From Candidatus Cybelea septentrionalis (GTDB taxonomy: Bacteria; Vulcanimicrobiota; Vulcanimicrobiia; Vulcanimicrobiales; Vulcanimicrobiaceae), in NCBI GenBank assembly GCA_003158175.1, contig PMHJ01000034.1:148025-212024 (forward strand): 64,000 nucleotides of DNA. The letters run 5' to 3'. Shown here piece by piece: positions 17,058 to 24,337 of this stretch. The first letter of the stretch is position 1. Every line of letters starts with the position of its first letter. Position numbers and translations under genes: made by a program. The notes beneath the pieces are model-generated. The model ran no database searches and was not told the DNA's origin. It worked only from the letters and a program-made list of their open reading frames with translations.

Positions 17058-17790
17058 GCTTTGGAAACATCAGCAGCATGACGATCGCGAACGAGTTAAA
17101 GAGTGCGTGGGAGATCATCGATGCGAAGGCGTTGCGAGTGATGTAGTAGACGCCGCATAGGACGACGCCGCCGAGAGCCAGCGGAATCAACTCAAAGAGA
17201 TCGGCGTGTGCGATTCCAAACAGCAGGCCGCTCACGACCGCGCCCGTCCAAAATCCTCCGAAACGCAGGCCGATGTTGAAGAAGAAGACCCTGAACAGCG
17301 TTTCCTCTGCGAACGGGGCGAAGATGATTGCAAAAACCGCGAAGAGCCCGATGGTCGTGTGGTCGTGAAGTCCTTTAAAGATTGCAACGATGTCTTGCTG
17401 ATGTTCGCTCCGCGCCACGAGGTTGATCAGTAAGGCCGCGCCGTTCGCTACGAGGGCCATCGCGAACGCGCCCAGGATCCCGATGCCGATCGTTGCTAAA
17501 GTTGGCACCCGGAATCCGAGATCGCGAAGGCTGAACTTCGAGAGGGGCGGAAGCGCCAGCAGCACGATCGCGACCAGGATACCGTCGGCGATGAGCTGGA
17601 CGATCAGCACATCGTTCAGCTGCGCCGGCGTGATATTCTTCGGCGGTGGGACGAGGAGCTGCAGCACTAAGAGCGACCCGAACAGGGCCGCGATGGCTCC
17701 GGCCAGTAGCCAGGTCCAGAAGCCTTTGAAGCTATCCTTAGGCCAGCGCGTCGGCCAGACGGGCGAAATCGCCGAGGTCGAGTCGTTCAC
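17047..17790 (-). CDS. CPBP-family intramembrane metalloprotease
   Basis: About 247 residues with seven to eight hydrophobic segments. The three ABI/CPBP motifs are in order: EETLFR, FGIAHAD and NAFASMISHALFNS, giving the glutamates and histidines of the membrane-buried active site. Family members process prenylated proteins or give bacteriocin self-immunity; the target here is unknown. I start at the GTG at 17790, which has GGAG seven bases upstream; this overlaps the end of rsmA by about 50 nt. The frame continues upstream only as an antisense-like reading of rsmA. Confidence 0.85.
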   Translation of the reverse strand: MNDSTSAISPVWPTRWPKDSFKGFWTWLLAGAIAALFGSLLVLQLLVPPPKNITPAQLNDVLIVQLIADGILVAIVLLALPPLSKFSLRDLGFRVPTLATIGIGILGAFAMALVANGAALLINLVARSEHQQDIVAIFKGLHDHTTIGLFAVFAIIFAPFAEETLFRVFFFNIGLRFGGFWTGAVVSGLLFGIAHADLFELIPLALGGVVLCGVYYITRNAFASMISHALFNSFAIVMLLMFPKLTQ

Positions 17791-18562
17791 CACGAAGCTC
17801 CGCAGATAGATTGCACAACGATAACGCTCGTGCAGTCGCCGCGCGGTCGATGTGGAGCGCCAGCGCGAGACTGTTGACGAGCGTCTTGCGCCGGTACGCG
17901 AACGCACCGCGCACGACCTTCCAAAAGAGGTCGAGGTCGCGCACGGTGACGGCCGGTTCGGCGCGGCGAATGAGACGAACGACGCTCGAGTCCACTTTCG
18001 GCGCCGGAAAAAAAGAATGCGGTGCGATCTTTAAGAGCATCTCGACCCGCATCGCATACTGAACGGCTACCGAGAGACTTCCGTAGGCCGGCGTGCCGGG
18101 CGACGCCATGAAGCGTTCGGCGACGTCCTTCTGTACCATGACCGTTAGAGAATCGGGACCCGACGGTATTTCTATCAGGCGCAGCAACAACGGCGTTGCG
18201 ATGTTATAAGGAAGATTGCCCGCGACGCGCCACGGCCGTCCCTCCGCCCAGTTGCTGTAATCGAACGTCAGGGCGTCGGCTGACACGATGTGCGCCGCGG
18301 CGATGTCCTCGCGAGCACGAAGTACGGCCACGAGTTCCGGGTCGATCTCGAGGGCGGTTAGCTGCGCGCCCTCGTCGACGAGCGCGCGCGTGAGAACGCC
18401 GGTGCCGGCCCCGATCTCGATCGTGCGAGCCTGCGGCGGAGCGCCCTCTAGTGTGAAGCCGGCGATGCGGCCTGCAATCGCGGCATCGGTGAGAAAGTTC
18501 TGACCGAAGCGCTTTTTCGGGCGAAGGCCCGCCTTCGCCAGCACGGCACGGGGGCTCGACAC
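17738..18562 (-). CDS. rsmA: 16S rRNA dimethyladenosine transferase (KsgA/RsmA)
   Basis: Dimethylates A1518 and A1519 of 16S rRNA late in small-subunit assembly. Diagnostic parts: KKRFGQNFLTD at the N-terminus, EIGAGTGVLTRAL (SAM-binding motif I), the catalytic NLPYN motif, and HSFFPAPKVDSSVVRL. Length 274 is normal. It follows the G5/3D gene on the same strand with a 14-nt gap. In Bacillus the order yabE-rnmV-ksgA is similar, without rnmV here. Confidence 0.97.
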   Translation of the reverse strand: MSSPRAVLAKAGLRPKKRFGQNFLTDAAIAGRIAGFTLEGAPPQARTIEIGAGTGVLTRALVDEGAQLTALEIDPELVAVLRAREDIAAAHIVSADALTFDYSNWAEGRPWRVAGNLPYNIATPLLLRLIEIPSGPDSLTVMVQKDVAERFMASPGTPAYGSLSVAVQYAMRVEMLLKIAPHSFFPAPKVDSSVVRLIRRAEPAVTVRDLDLFWKVVRGAFAYRRKTLVNSLALALHIDRAATARALSLCNLSAELRGERLDLGDFARLADALA

Positions 18563-18576
18563 GCCCCTATTTTACG

Positions 18577-19260
18577 CTACTTCAGCCGGTATACGGTGAC
18601 GTCGCGCCGGCCGAAGAGCATGGCCCCACGCAGCGAGTCGAAGCCGAGATCGATTCGATTTCCGACGATGTCGCCTCCGGTATCACCCGCGATCGCCATG
18701 CCGTAGCCAGGGATGTAAAGGCGAGTTCCCAGGGGGATGATGCGAGGATCGACGGCGACGATTCCATAGCCGGCGCGCCGGCCGCTGGCCGTCATGCCGC
18801 CGCCGCCCGCGCTCCCGGCGGTGTAGGCCGTGGCCATCATCTCAATCGCACCGCGAGCGACCGACGCCATTTGGAGCAAGCCGCGCGCTTCGAAAGCCGC
18901 GAGCGTGGCCGGGCTAACTCCTTGCGCGACGATTCGCGGGCTCGCTCTGCGAATAAGCGTCGCAGAAAGTATTCGTTGCCGTACCGGTCCACCGTCGTGC
19001 TGGGCATATTGGACTCGTACGAGGGCGAGGCCAGGCCGGCCTCGGGCGACGAGCTTTGAGCTCCCGGGCGCCAGGAGCAGAGAAAGCCGAGTAAAGGTCT
19101 TCGGTTGGACGCGGCGGCGCTCGAGGCGCTCCCACCTGATGACGCCGTTCTTATAGGTTACGCCGGTCGCGGCTGCTTGCGAATCCGGAGGGGCCGCCCA
19201 GACGGGCGACACTGCAAGACCAACAACGAGAAAAGCGGCGTAAATCACGCGTCCGATCAA
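18577..19260 (-). CDS. Secreted G5/3D-domain cell-wall protein (YabE/RlpA-like)
   Basis: A signal peptide (AAFLVVGLAVSPVWAAP) is followed by a G5-like module (GRPGLALVRVQY to SPRIVAQGV) and a C-terminal 3D domain with its three aspartates (VDPRIIPLGTRLYIPG, AGDTGG, RIDLGF). 3D domains are double-psi barrels found in lytic transglycosylase-like and resuscitation-promoting proteins, so peptidoglycan remodelling is the expected role. I start at the TTG at 19260, which has AGGA eight bases upstream; a GTG at 19248 is an alternative. Upstream is a structured leader of nearly 200 nt. Confidence 0.85.
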   Translation of the reverse strand: MIGRVIYAAFLVVGLAVSPVWAAPPDSQAAATGVTYKNGVIRWERLERRRVQPKTFTRLSLLLAPGSSKLVARGRPGLALVRVQYAQHDGGPVRQRILSATLIRRASPRIVAQGVSPATLAAFEARGLLQMASVARGAIEMMATAYTAGSAGGGGMTASGRRAGYGIVAVDPRIIPLGTRLYIPGYGMAIAGDTGGDIVGNRIDLGFDSLRGAMLFGRRDVTVYRLK

Positions 19261-19488
19261 TCCGAAGTTCCTTTCTTGTCCCAAATCGCGTCCAAGGTCT
19301 GCGCTCGACACTCCGCAGCGGAGCGGACGATGTACGCGACTCGCGCATTTTCTATCAGCGGCGCACGCGGCCGCCGAGAGTTCGGATCCGGCGGAAAACG
19401 CCAACATATTCCGAGCTAGCTTGCCGTACGTTGGGGCAGGCCGGGCTCTGACCCGGGCACTATAGCACGCACCCTTCGAGACGAAAGT
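19261..19488 (-). promoter_or_regulatory. Promoter and structured 5' leader of the 3D gene
   Basis: An extended -10 (TGCTATAGT on the minus strand, hexamer 19459-19464) starts transcription about 190 nt before the 3D gene. The leader can form several stems: 19441-19445 with 19452-19456, 19401-19408 with 19427-19434, 19371-19376 with 19389-19394, and CTCCGCAGCGGAG at 19311-19323. In Gram-positive bacteria genes of this type often sit behind the c-di-AMP (ydaO) riboswitch; I do not find its conserved core here. Confidence 0.45.
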
Positions 19489-19594
19489 ATGACAAAAGTC
19501 GCAATCGTAAGGTCGCCCCACCTTGTTCGCTGGGTCCGGACCGGCTTACGTCCCCCCGGGCACGCCCGAACGTCGAAGCGAAGAAAGCCCGGCG
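19489..19594. other. Divergent intergenic region before the GT4 gene
   Basis: Together with the leader above, 19261-19594 is 334 nt without a gene. This part holds the upstream side of the minus-strand promoter and must hold the plus-strand promoter of the glycosyltransferase gene, which I could not pinpoint. Confidence 0.4.
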
Positions 19595-20737
19595 ATGCAG
19601 TCCATGCGCGTGGGGCTTTTTACCGAGATTTATCGTCCCGTCATCAACGGCGTAGTCGCGTCGGTCGAAGCATTGGCTGCGGGCTTGCAAGCCCGCGGCC
19701 ACACCGTCTTCTGTTTTGCGCCGAGGATGCCGGGAACGGCCCAATTCGAGAGCGACGTCCTCCGGATTCCGTCGCTCCCGCTGCCCGCGCGCACGCCGTA
19801 CCGATTGACGCTGCCATTGGTGAGCCGGCGCGTCAACGCGGTGATTAAGGGGCTCTCGGTTATTCACGCGCACTCGCCGTTCGTAACGGGTTGGATGGGC
19901 ATGCGCTGTGCCCGGCGCTATGGGATGCCGATGGTTTACACGTACCACACGCAACTCGAGGCCTACGCTCACTACGTGCCGTTCGAAACCAATGCAACGC
20001 GTTTTGCAGCGAACCGGCTCACTCGGACTTTTGCGAATCTGGCCGACGCCGTTATCGCTCCGACGCCCGCGATGGCCACGCGTCTTCGCGAGCTCGGCGT
20101 AACGGTGCGGATCGAAACGGTGCCGACTGGGATCGACATTGCACTCTTCGCCGCGGGCCGTCGCAGGGACGACGTTCGAGAACGAATCGGCGTTCGAACG
20201 GGCGATCGAATGCTGCTCTGCGTCGGCCGGCTGGCGAAAGAGAAGAACCTCGAACTGCTTTTCGAAGCCCTCGCGCGAGCGAACGATCCTTCATTGAAAC
20301 TGGTTATCGCGGGCGACGGACCGTCGCGTGCCGGTTTAGAGCAGCTCGCCCGGGAGTTGGGCGTTTTCGCACAGAGTCGCTTCCTGGGTTTTATCTCGCG
20401 GCAAGATCTGCCCGACCTCTACGCAAGCGCCGATGCATTCGTGATGACGAGCACGACGGAAACCCAAGGCATCGTGCTAGCAGAAGCGCTCGCGGCCGGG
20501 GCGATCGTCATCGCTGCCGACGCACCCCAAAACCGAGATGTTCTCGGCTCCGCCGGCCTGCTCGTGCCGTCGACGGCGCAAGCCTTCGCGCAAGCCTTCG
20601 GCCGGGTCGCAAGCGTCCCCGAGCCCGCGAGAGCCGCGATAGCACGACAGGCGGCGAAGCGCTTCTCGATCCAGGAGCAGATCGATCGCACGCTCTCCCT
20701 CTATGAAAGCTTGATCCGGCCGGCTCGAATTGCTTGA
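19595..20737 (+). CDS. Glycosyltransferase family 4, PimB/MgtA-like
   Basis: A GT-B glycosyltransferase of about 380 residues. N-terminal VGLFTEIYRPVINGVVASVE, HAHSPF and VYTYHTQLEAYAHYVP are typical of the alpha-mannosyl/glucosyl-diacylglycerol transferase group; the donor domain has VGRLAKEKNLELL, IAGDGP, and TSTTETQGIVLAEALAAG with the E-x7-E pair. Relatives glycosylate phosphatidylinositol or diacylglycerol at the cytoplasmic membrane face. Start is ATG 19595 or ATG 19604. The next gene follows after 42 nt but has its own LexA-type promoter, so this is probably the end of a separate unit. Confidence 0.88.
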   Translation: MQSMRVGLFTEIYRPVINGVVASVEALAAGLQARGHTVFCFAPRMPGTAQFESDVLRIPSLPLPARTPYRLTLPLVSRRVNAVIKGLSVIHAHSPFVTGWMGMRCARRYGMPMVYTYHTQLEAYAHYVPFETNATRFAANRLTRTFANLADAVIAPTPAMATRLRELGVTVRIETVPTGIDIALFAAGRRRDDVRERIGVRTGDRMLLCVGRLAKEKNLELLFEALARANDPSLKLVIAGDGPSRAGLEQLARELGVFAQSRFLGFISRQDLPDLYASADAFVMTSTTETQGIVLAEALAAGAIVIAADAPQNRDVLGSAGLLVPSTAQAFAQAFGRVASVPEPARAAIARQAAKRFSIQEQIDRTLSLYESLIRPARIA

Positions 20738-20762
20738 CCTCGAACATATGTTCGCATAAAAT
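20734..20762 (+). promoter_or_regulatory. Sigma-70 promoter with LexA-type SOS box in the spacer
   Basis: -35 TTGACC (20734-20739), 17-nt spacer, -10 TAAAAT (20757-20762). The perfect palindrome CGAACATATGTTCG fills 20741-20754. This matches the CGAAC-N4-GTTCG operator recognised by LexA of Bacillus, actinobacteria and related lineages. Repressor binding would cover the promoter core. The start codon of the next gene is only 17 nt beyond the -10, with GAGG at 20768-20771. Confidence 0.85.
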
Positions 20763-20779
20763 AGGATGAGGCGAACGCG

Positions 20780-21196
20780 ATGCAGAGGCTTGGTGAAGTT
20801 CTCGAGGTAGAGGTGGGATATGCCGCCGGGCCGGCAGGCAGTGGGGTGGCGTACGCCGCGTTCAATGGCGCCGAAGGCCGGGAGGTCGTGCGCCTGCCTT
20901 TCCGGATCGTGCGTCGCGGCCTACTGGTGGAGCGTGCGGTTGCCTATGCAGCGCTGGTCACGGTTGCGCGTTCACTCTGCAAGCGCGGAGTCACGCGCGT
21001 CCATTTTGTAATGCCCGATCGGCAGTTTGTGGAAGAAGTGACGACTCGGAGCGACGTGCCGGAGGCGCTCGCGCTTCCCTACGTTCGTCTGCGTTGTGCG
21101 CTCAACGCATTCCACGACGTCGAGATCGGGAACGGAGCCACGGACGAGCTGATGCAAAGGGCCGGAGCGGAAGTAGCGCTGAACGTTGCCGCGTGA
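20780..21196 (+). CDS. RNase H-like fold protein lacking two catalytic acids; SOS-regulated
   Basis: A 138-residue protein I would place in the RNase HI-like fold by motif order. An alternating N-terminal strand region (EVLEVEVGYAAGPAGSGVAY) stands where RNase HI has its first Asp (D10), which is missing. Helix A (ERAVAYAALVTVARSL) resembles MELMAAIVAL but the catalytic Glu position is not acidic. MPDRQFVEEV aligns with STDSQYV (D70 kept) and NGATDELMQRAG with NERCDELARAA (D134 kept). So half the catalytic carboxylates appear lost. It is first in an operon with a 3-methyladenine glycosylase (GTGA overlap), behind a perfect LexA-type box. A nucleic-acid-binding helper role in damage repair is inference; the fold call needs a profile search. 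Confidence 0.6.
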   Translation: MQRLGEVLEVEVGYAAGPAGSGVAYAAFNGAEGREVVRLPFRIVRRGLLVERAVAYAALVTVARSLCKRGVTRVHFVMPDRQFVEEVTTRSDVPEALALPYVRLRCALNAFHDVEIGNGATDELMQRAGAEVALNVAA

Positions 21197-21792
21197 AGCT
21201 CGCCCGCCTCGACTCGGAGGCGTTGCCGGTCGAGACGAAGGCGCTCGCAAAGGCCTTGCTCGGTTGCATTCTGGTACGCGAGAGCGAAGATGGGAAGGCC
21301 GCGGGCCGCATCGTCGAGACTGAAGCCTATCTTCCGAACGATCCGGCGTGTCACGCATTTTCCGGTAAGAGTTCCCGTAACGCGACGCTCTTTGGACCTC
21401 CGCATCGCGCCTACGTCTATCAAATCTACGGCACGTCGTTCTGCTTTAATCTTTCGAGCGAGTGCGAAGGAACGGGCGCTGGAGTGCTCGTTCGTGCCCT
21501 CGCACCGACCGAAGGCCTGGAGCTCATGCAACGCCGGAGAGGCGCGGATCGCACACGCGATCTTTGTCGCGGCCCCGGTCGGCTCTGTCGCGCGCTTGCC
21601 ATCGACCGATCTTTCGACGGCGCCGACCTCTTCTTGGGCCCCTTCCTTTCGCTGGCCCGGGACGAGTGGGCGCCGGAGATCGTACGGCGCAGCCCGCGCA
21701 TAGGCGTAACGCGAGCGGCGGGCCATCGCCTGCGATTCTACCTAGCCGGCAACCCCTACCTGAGCGGGCCGGCCGCTTTGAGCCCGGCTTGA
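21193..21792 (+). CDS. mpg: DNA-3-methyladenine glycosylase (AAG/MPG family)
   Basis: Removes alkylated purines such as 3-methyladenine and hypoxanthine from DNA, starting base-excision repair. Signatures: AGRIVETEAYLPNDPACHAF with the catalytic Glu, RNATLFGPPHRAYVYQIYG, and GPGRLCRALAID. At 199 residues it matches bacterial MPG proteins such as YxlJ. The GTG at 21193 overlaps the preceding stop, so expression should follow the LexA-type promoter at 20734. E. coli alkA and other glycosylases are usually in the Ada response rather than SOS, so this placement is unusual. Confidence 0.95.
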   Translation: MKLARLDSEALPVETKALAKALLGCILVRESEDGKAAGRIVETEAYLPNDPACHAFSGKSSRNATLFGPPHRAYVYQIYGTSFCFNLSSECEGTGAGVLVRALAPTEGLELMQRRRGADRTRDLCRGPGRLCRALAIDRSFDGADLFLGPFLSLARDEWAPEIVRRSPRIGVTRAAGHRLRFYLAGNPYLSGPAALSPA

Positions 21793-21818
21793 ACGCTGCC
21801 GGGGGCTTATGCTATAGT
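21789..21818 (+). promoter_or_regulatory. Promoter of rho
   Basis: -35 TTGAAC (21789-21794), 18-nt spacer, extended -10 TGC-TATAGT (hexamer 21813-21818). The -35 overlaps the last codons of mpg. Transcription should start near 21825. Confidence 0.65.
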
Positions 21819-22123
21819 GTGAGCGTCGCGTAGCGGTCATCTGTTGACAGCCGCGATATCTTGATACCCTCACCGCTCACGCCACCGATCTGATTGCGAC
21901 GGCAGCCTCGCCTCGATCTCGAAGTTTGGCGTGCGCGACTCCATAAGAGAGAACTCTTCTGCAAACCGAAAACCGTCCCAACATCGAGCATCGTCTAAAT
22001 AACGATTCGCGGCCTCCACAAGCCGGCGGAGGCCGGCGGCGCCGCACGCGCCGGCGCCACCACTTCGGTCAACATCCCGGTACGTTCCACGACCAGCTTC
22101 CGCAGCAGGTTGAGGTTCCTCCG
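21819..22123 (+). promoter_or_regulatory. Long leader region of rho
   Basis: About 300 nt between the predicted start of transcription and the rho ATG. The first 70 nt can fold (GTGAGCG near 21818 with CGCTCAC near 21880; inner GCGG with CCGC). From 21947 on, the rho frame is open without a stop and encodes an Arg-rich stretch (GGGRRRRTRRRHHFGQH), so the distal half may be untranslated leader or an N-terminal extension with a non-AUG start such as CTG 21959. Rho leaders are often autoregulated by Rho-dependent attenuation. Confidence 0.45.
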
Positions 22124-23431
22124 ATGCTGACCGCGGCTCAGCTCTCCGAAAAGACGAAGACGGAACTCGTCGAGATTGCGAAGGAGCTAGAAGTCGAACT
22201 TCCTGCACCCGCAAAACTGAAAAAAGACGAGATCGTTACGCTGCTCATTCAAGGTCAGATCGCACGATCGGGCATCGAGGTGGCAAGCGGCATTCTCGAC
22301 GTGTTGCCTGAAGGATACGGCTTCTTACGCCGCGCGGGATACTACGTCGGCAACGACGATATTTACGTCAGTCAAACGCAGATTCGCCGCTTCGAGCTCC
22401 GGCGCGGAGACATGGTCGAAGGCCAAGCGCGCCGGCCGAAGGAGAGCGAGAAATATTACGGGCTCATTCGCGTTGACAAAGTCAACGACTTAGACCCCGA
22501 AGCCGTCAAGGGCCGGCGTCTCTTCGAAAAAGGAACGCCTATCTATCCGCAAGAGCGCTTTAAACTCGAGGTGCGCTCGACGCAGCTCTCCACGCGGGTC
22601 ATCGATCTTTTCTGCCCAATCGGCAAAGGCCAGCGCGCCCTGATCGTTTCGCCGCCAAAAGCCGGCAAGACGACGCTCCTCAAGAACATCGCCAACTCGA
22701 TTTCGATCAACCATCCCGATGCGCACATCATCGCGCTGCTCGTCGACGAGCGCCCTGAGGAAGTCACGGACATGCAGCGCACGATCGACGGCGACGTCGT
22801 CGCCTCGACGTTCGACGAGCATCCCGAAAACCACACGGCCGTTGCCGAACTGACGATGGAGCGCGCCAAGCGCCTCGTCGAGCTCGGAAAAGACGTCGTG
22901 ATTCTGCTCGATTCGATTACCCGCCTCGCGCGCGCTTACAACCAAGTCGTCGCGAGCTCGGGCCGCACCCTTTCGGGCGGCCTCGATACGGCTTCGCTGC
23001 ACAAACCCAAGCGATTCTTTGGTGCGGCACGCAAGATCGAAGAGGGAGGTTCGCTGACAATCATCGCGACCGCGCTCATCGAGACCGGCTCCAAGATGGA
23101 CGACGTGATCTTCGAAGAGTTCAAAGGCACTGGAAATATGGAGATCGACCTCACCCGCAAGCTCGCAGAATCTCGCGTCTTTCCGGCGATCGACATCAAG
23201 CGCTCCGGAACCCGGCACGAAGAGCTGCTGCTCACGCCCGACGAAATGCGCAAGATCTGGATGCTCCGTCGCGCGACCGCCGTGCTCAATACCGGCGACA
23301 TCACCGAGATCATCCTGGACAAGATGGCCCAGACGCGCACGAACGAAGAGTTCCTGCAGACCGTCACTAAGGAAGCGCTCTCGATGAACCGCGGTTACGA
23401 AGACGGCGGCGGGAACAACGGCAAGTACTAG
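22124..23431 (+). CDS. rho: Transcription termination factor Rho
   Basis: Hexameric RNA helicase ending transcription. The Rho_N helical domain is at residues 1-45 (LSEKTKTELVEIAKEL), the cold-shock-like RNA-binding domain at about 50-120 (GILDVLPEGYGFLR), and the ATPase core has Walker A PPKAGKTTLL, Walker B VILLDSITRLARAYN, and the Q-loop and R-loop segments SSGRTLSGGLD and GSLTIIATALIETGS. ATG 22124 has GAGG eight bases upstream and gives the standard 435-residue protein; an upstream Arg-rich extension in the same frame is possible. It is followed by a long perfect inverted repeat. Confidence 0.97.
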   Translation: MLTAAQLSEKTKTELVEIAKELEVELPAPAKLKKDEIVTLLIQGQIARSGIEVASGILDVLPEGYGFLRRAGYYVGNDDIYVSQTQIRRFELRRGDMVEGQARRPKESEKYYGLIRVDKVNDLDPEAVKGRRLFEKGTPIYPQERFKLEVRSTQLSTRVIDLFCPIGKGQRALIVSPPKAGKTTLLKNIANSISINHPDAHIIALLVDERPEEVTDMQRTIDGDVVASTFDEHPENHTAVAELTMERAKRLVELGKDVVILLDSITRLARAYNQVVASSGRTLSGGLDTASLHKPKRFFGAARKIEEGGSLTIIATALIETGSKMDDVIFEEFKGTGNMEIDLTRKLAESRVFPAIDIKRSGTRHEELLLTPDEMRKIWMLRRATAVLNTGDITEIILDKMAQTRTNEEFLQTVTKEALSMNRGYEDGGGNNGKY

Positions 23432-23552
23432 CCTGTTCCGTGCGGTTCCGGGTAACGTGATGTCTCGGAAACGCTCGTCGCTCTGCCTCCGGCTCCGCTC
23501 GTCGGTCCGAGCTTCCCAGACATCACGTTACCCGGAACCGCACGCGCGCTAG
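23428..23552. repeat. Long intergenic hairpin, perfect 26-bp arms
   Basis: Arms 23440-23465 and 23518-23543 are perfect inverted repeats of 26 nt; CTAGC at 23428-23432 and GCTAG at 23548-23552 extend the symmetry. The 52-nt loop has its own nested repeat (GGAA..GCTCG with CGAGCTTCC). The overall size and nested design equal those of the hairpin at 13509-13613, though the sequence differs. A short T-run (TTTTTT, about 23563-23568) follows just before the rluB start, so it could end rho transcripts. Confidence 0.85.
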
Positions 23553-23569
23553 TATTTCCGTTTTTTAAA

Positions 23570-24337
23570 ATGGCGGCGAGGGGCATTCGGCTCAATAAGT
23601 TTTTGGCGGGTGCCGGTGTGGCTTCGCGGCGGCGTGCCGATGAGATAATCGCTGGTGGGTCGGTGCGGATTAATGGGAGGACCGTGCGCGAGCTCGGGAC
23701 GCTCGTGGATGCCGGCGACCGGGTCGACGTTGGAGGAGTGCCAGTCGAGCTGCCGGCGGCGGCGACCTACCTGATCCTCAATAAACCGCTTGGCGTGGTG
23801 ACCACCATGCGCGACCCTCACGGACGCCGCAGCATCGCGGACTTCCTCGTCGATCGTCCGCGCGTATTCCCCGTCGGCCGGCTCGATTACGACACTGCCG
23901 GACTCCTGTTCCTTACCGACGACGGCGAACTGGCACACCGCCTGCTTCACCCCAGCTTCGGCGTCGACAAGACCTATCGGGCCGCGATCGCGGGGCGCCT
24001 TTCTTCGGACGACGTGCGGCGCTTGCTGGCCGGACTCGTCATGGACGATGGACGTGCGGCCGGGACGAGAGTCCGCGTGCTTGCCGTACGCCGCGACCGC
24101 TCGCTGGTCGACGTGACGATTCACGAAGGCCGAAATCGGCAAGTGCGGCGCATGTTCGAAACGCTGAACCATCCGGTGCTGGAGCTAACGCGAACTCAAT
24201 TCGGGCCGCTCAAGCTCGGGGCGCTGCCGCCGGGTCGCGTGCGAGAGCTAACCGGGAAAGAGATCGAGGCACTGCGGCGGCATCGCAGGCCGCCGGACGA
24301 ATCGCCTCGTACCACCCCGCCTGAGGTGATGCCATGA
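23570..24337 (+). CDS. rluB: Ribosomal large subunit pseudouridine synthase, RluB/RsuA family
   Basis: N-terminal S4 RNA-binding domain (IRLNKFLAGAGVASRRRADEI) followed by the RsuA-type catalytic domain with VGRLDYDTAGLLFLTDDGEL (catalytic Asp in RLDYDT) and HEGRNRQVRRMFETLNHPV. The family modifies 23S U2605 or 16S U516; in single-copy lineages it is usually RluB-like. 255 residues is normal. ATGA overlap with the next gene. Confidence 0.92.
   Translation: MAARGIRLNKFLAGAGVASRRRADEIIAGGSVRINGRTVRELGTLVDAGDRVDVGGVPVELPAAATYLILNKPLGVVTTMRDPHGRRSIADFLVDRPRVFPVGRLDYDTAGLLFLTDDGELAHRLLHPSFGVDKTYRAAIAGRLSSDDVRRLLAGLVMDDGRAAGTRVRVLAVRRDRSLVDVTIHEGRNRQVRRMFETLNHPVLELTRTQFGPLKLGALPPGRVRELTGKEIEALRRHRRPPDESPRTTPPEVMP

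Noticed and set aside
19261..19450. c-di-AMP (ydaO) riboswitch before the 3D gene
   Set aside because: The conserved GGGGACCCA, GGGGTGAAT and CAGCTAACCTCG segments are not present.
21818..21886. tRNA-like 7-bp acceptor pairing (GTGAGCG with CGCTCAC)
   Set aside because: No T-loop consensus, no proper anticodon arm; more likely part of the rho leader.
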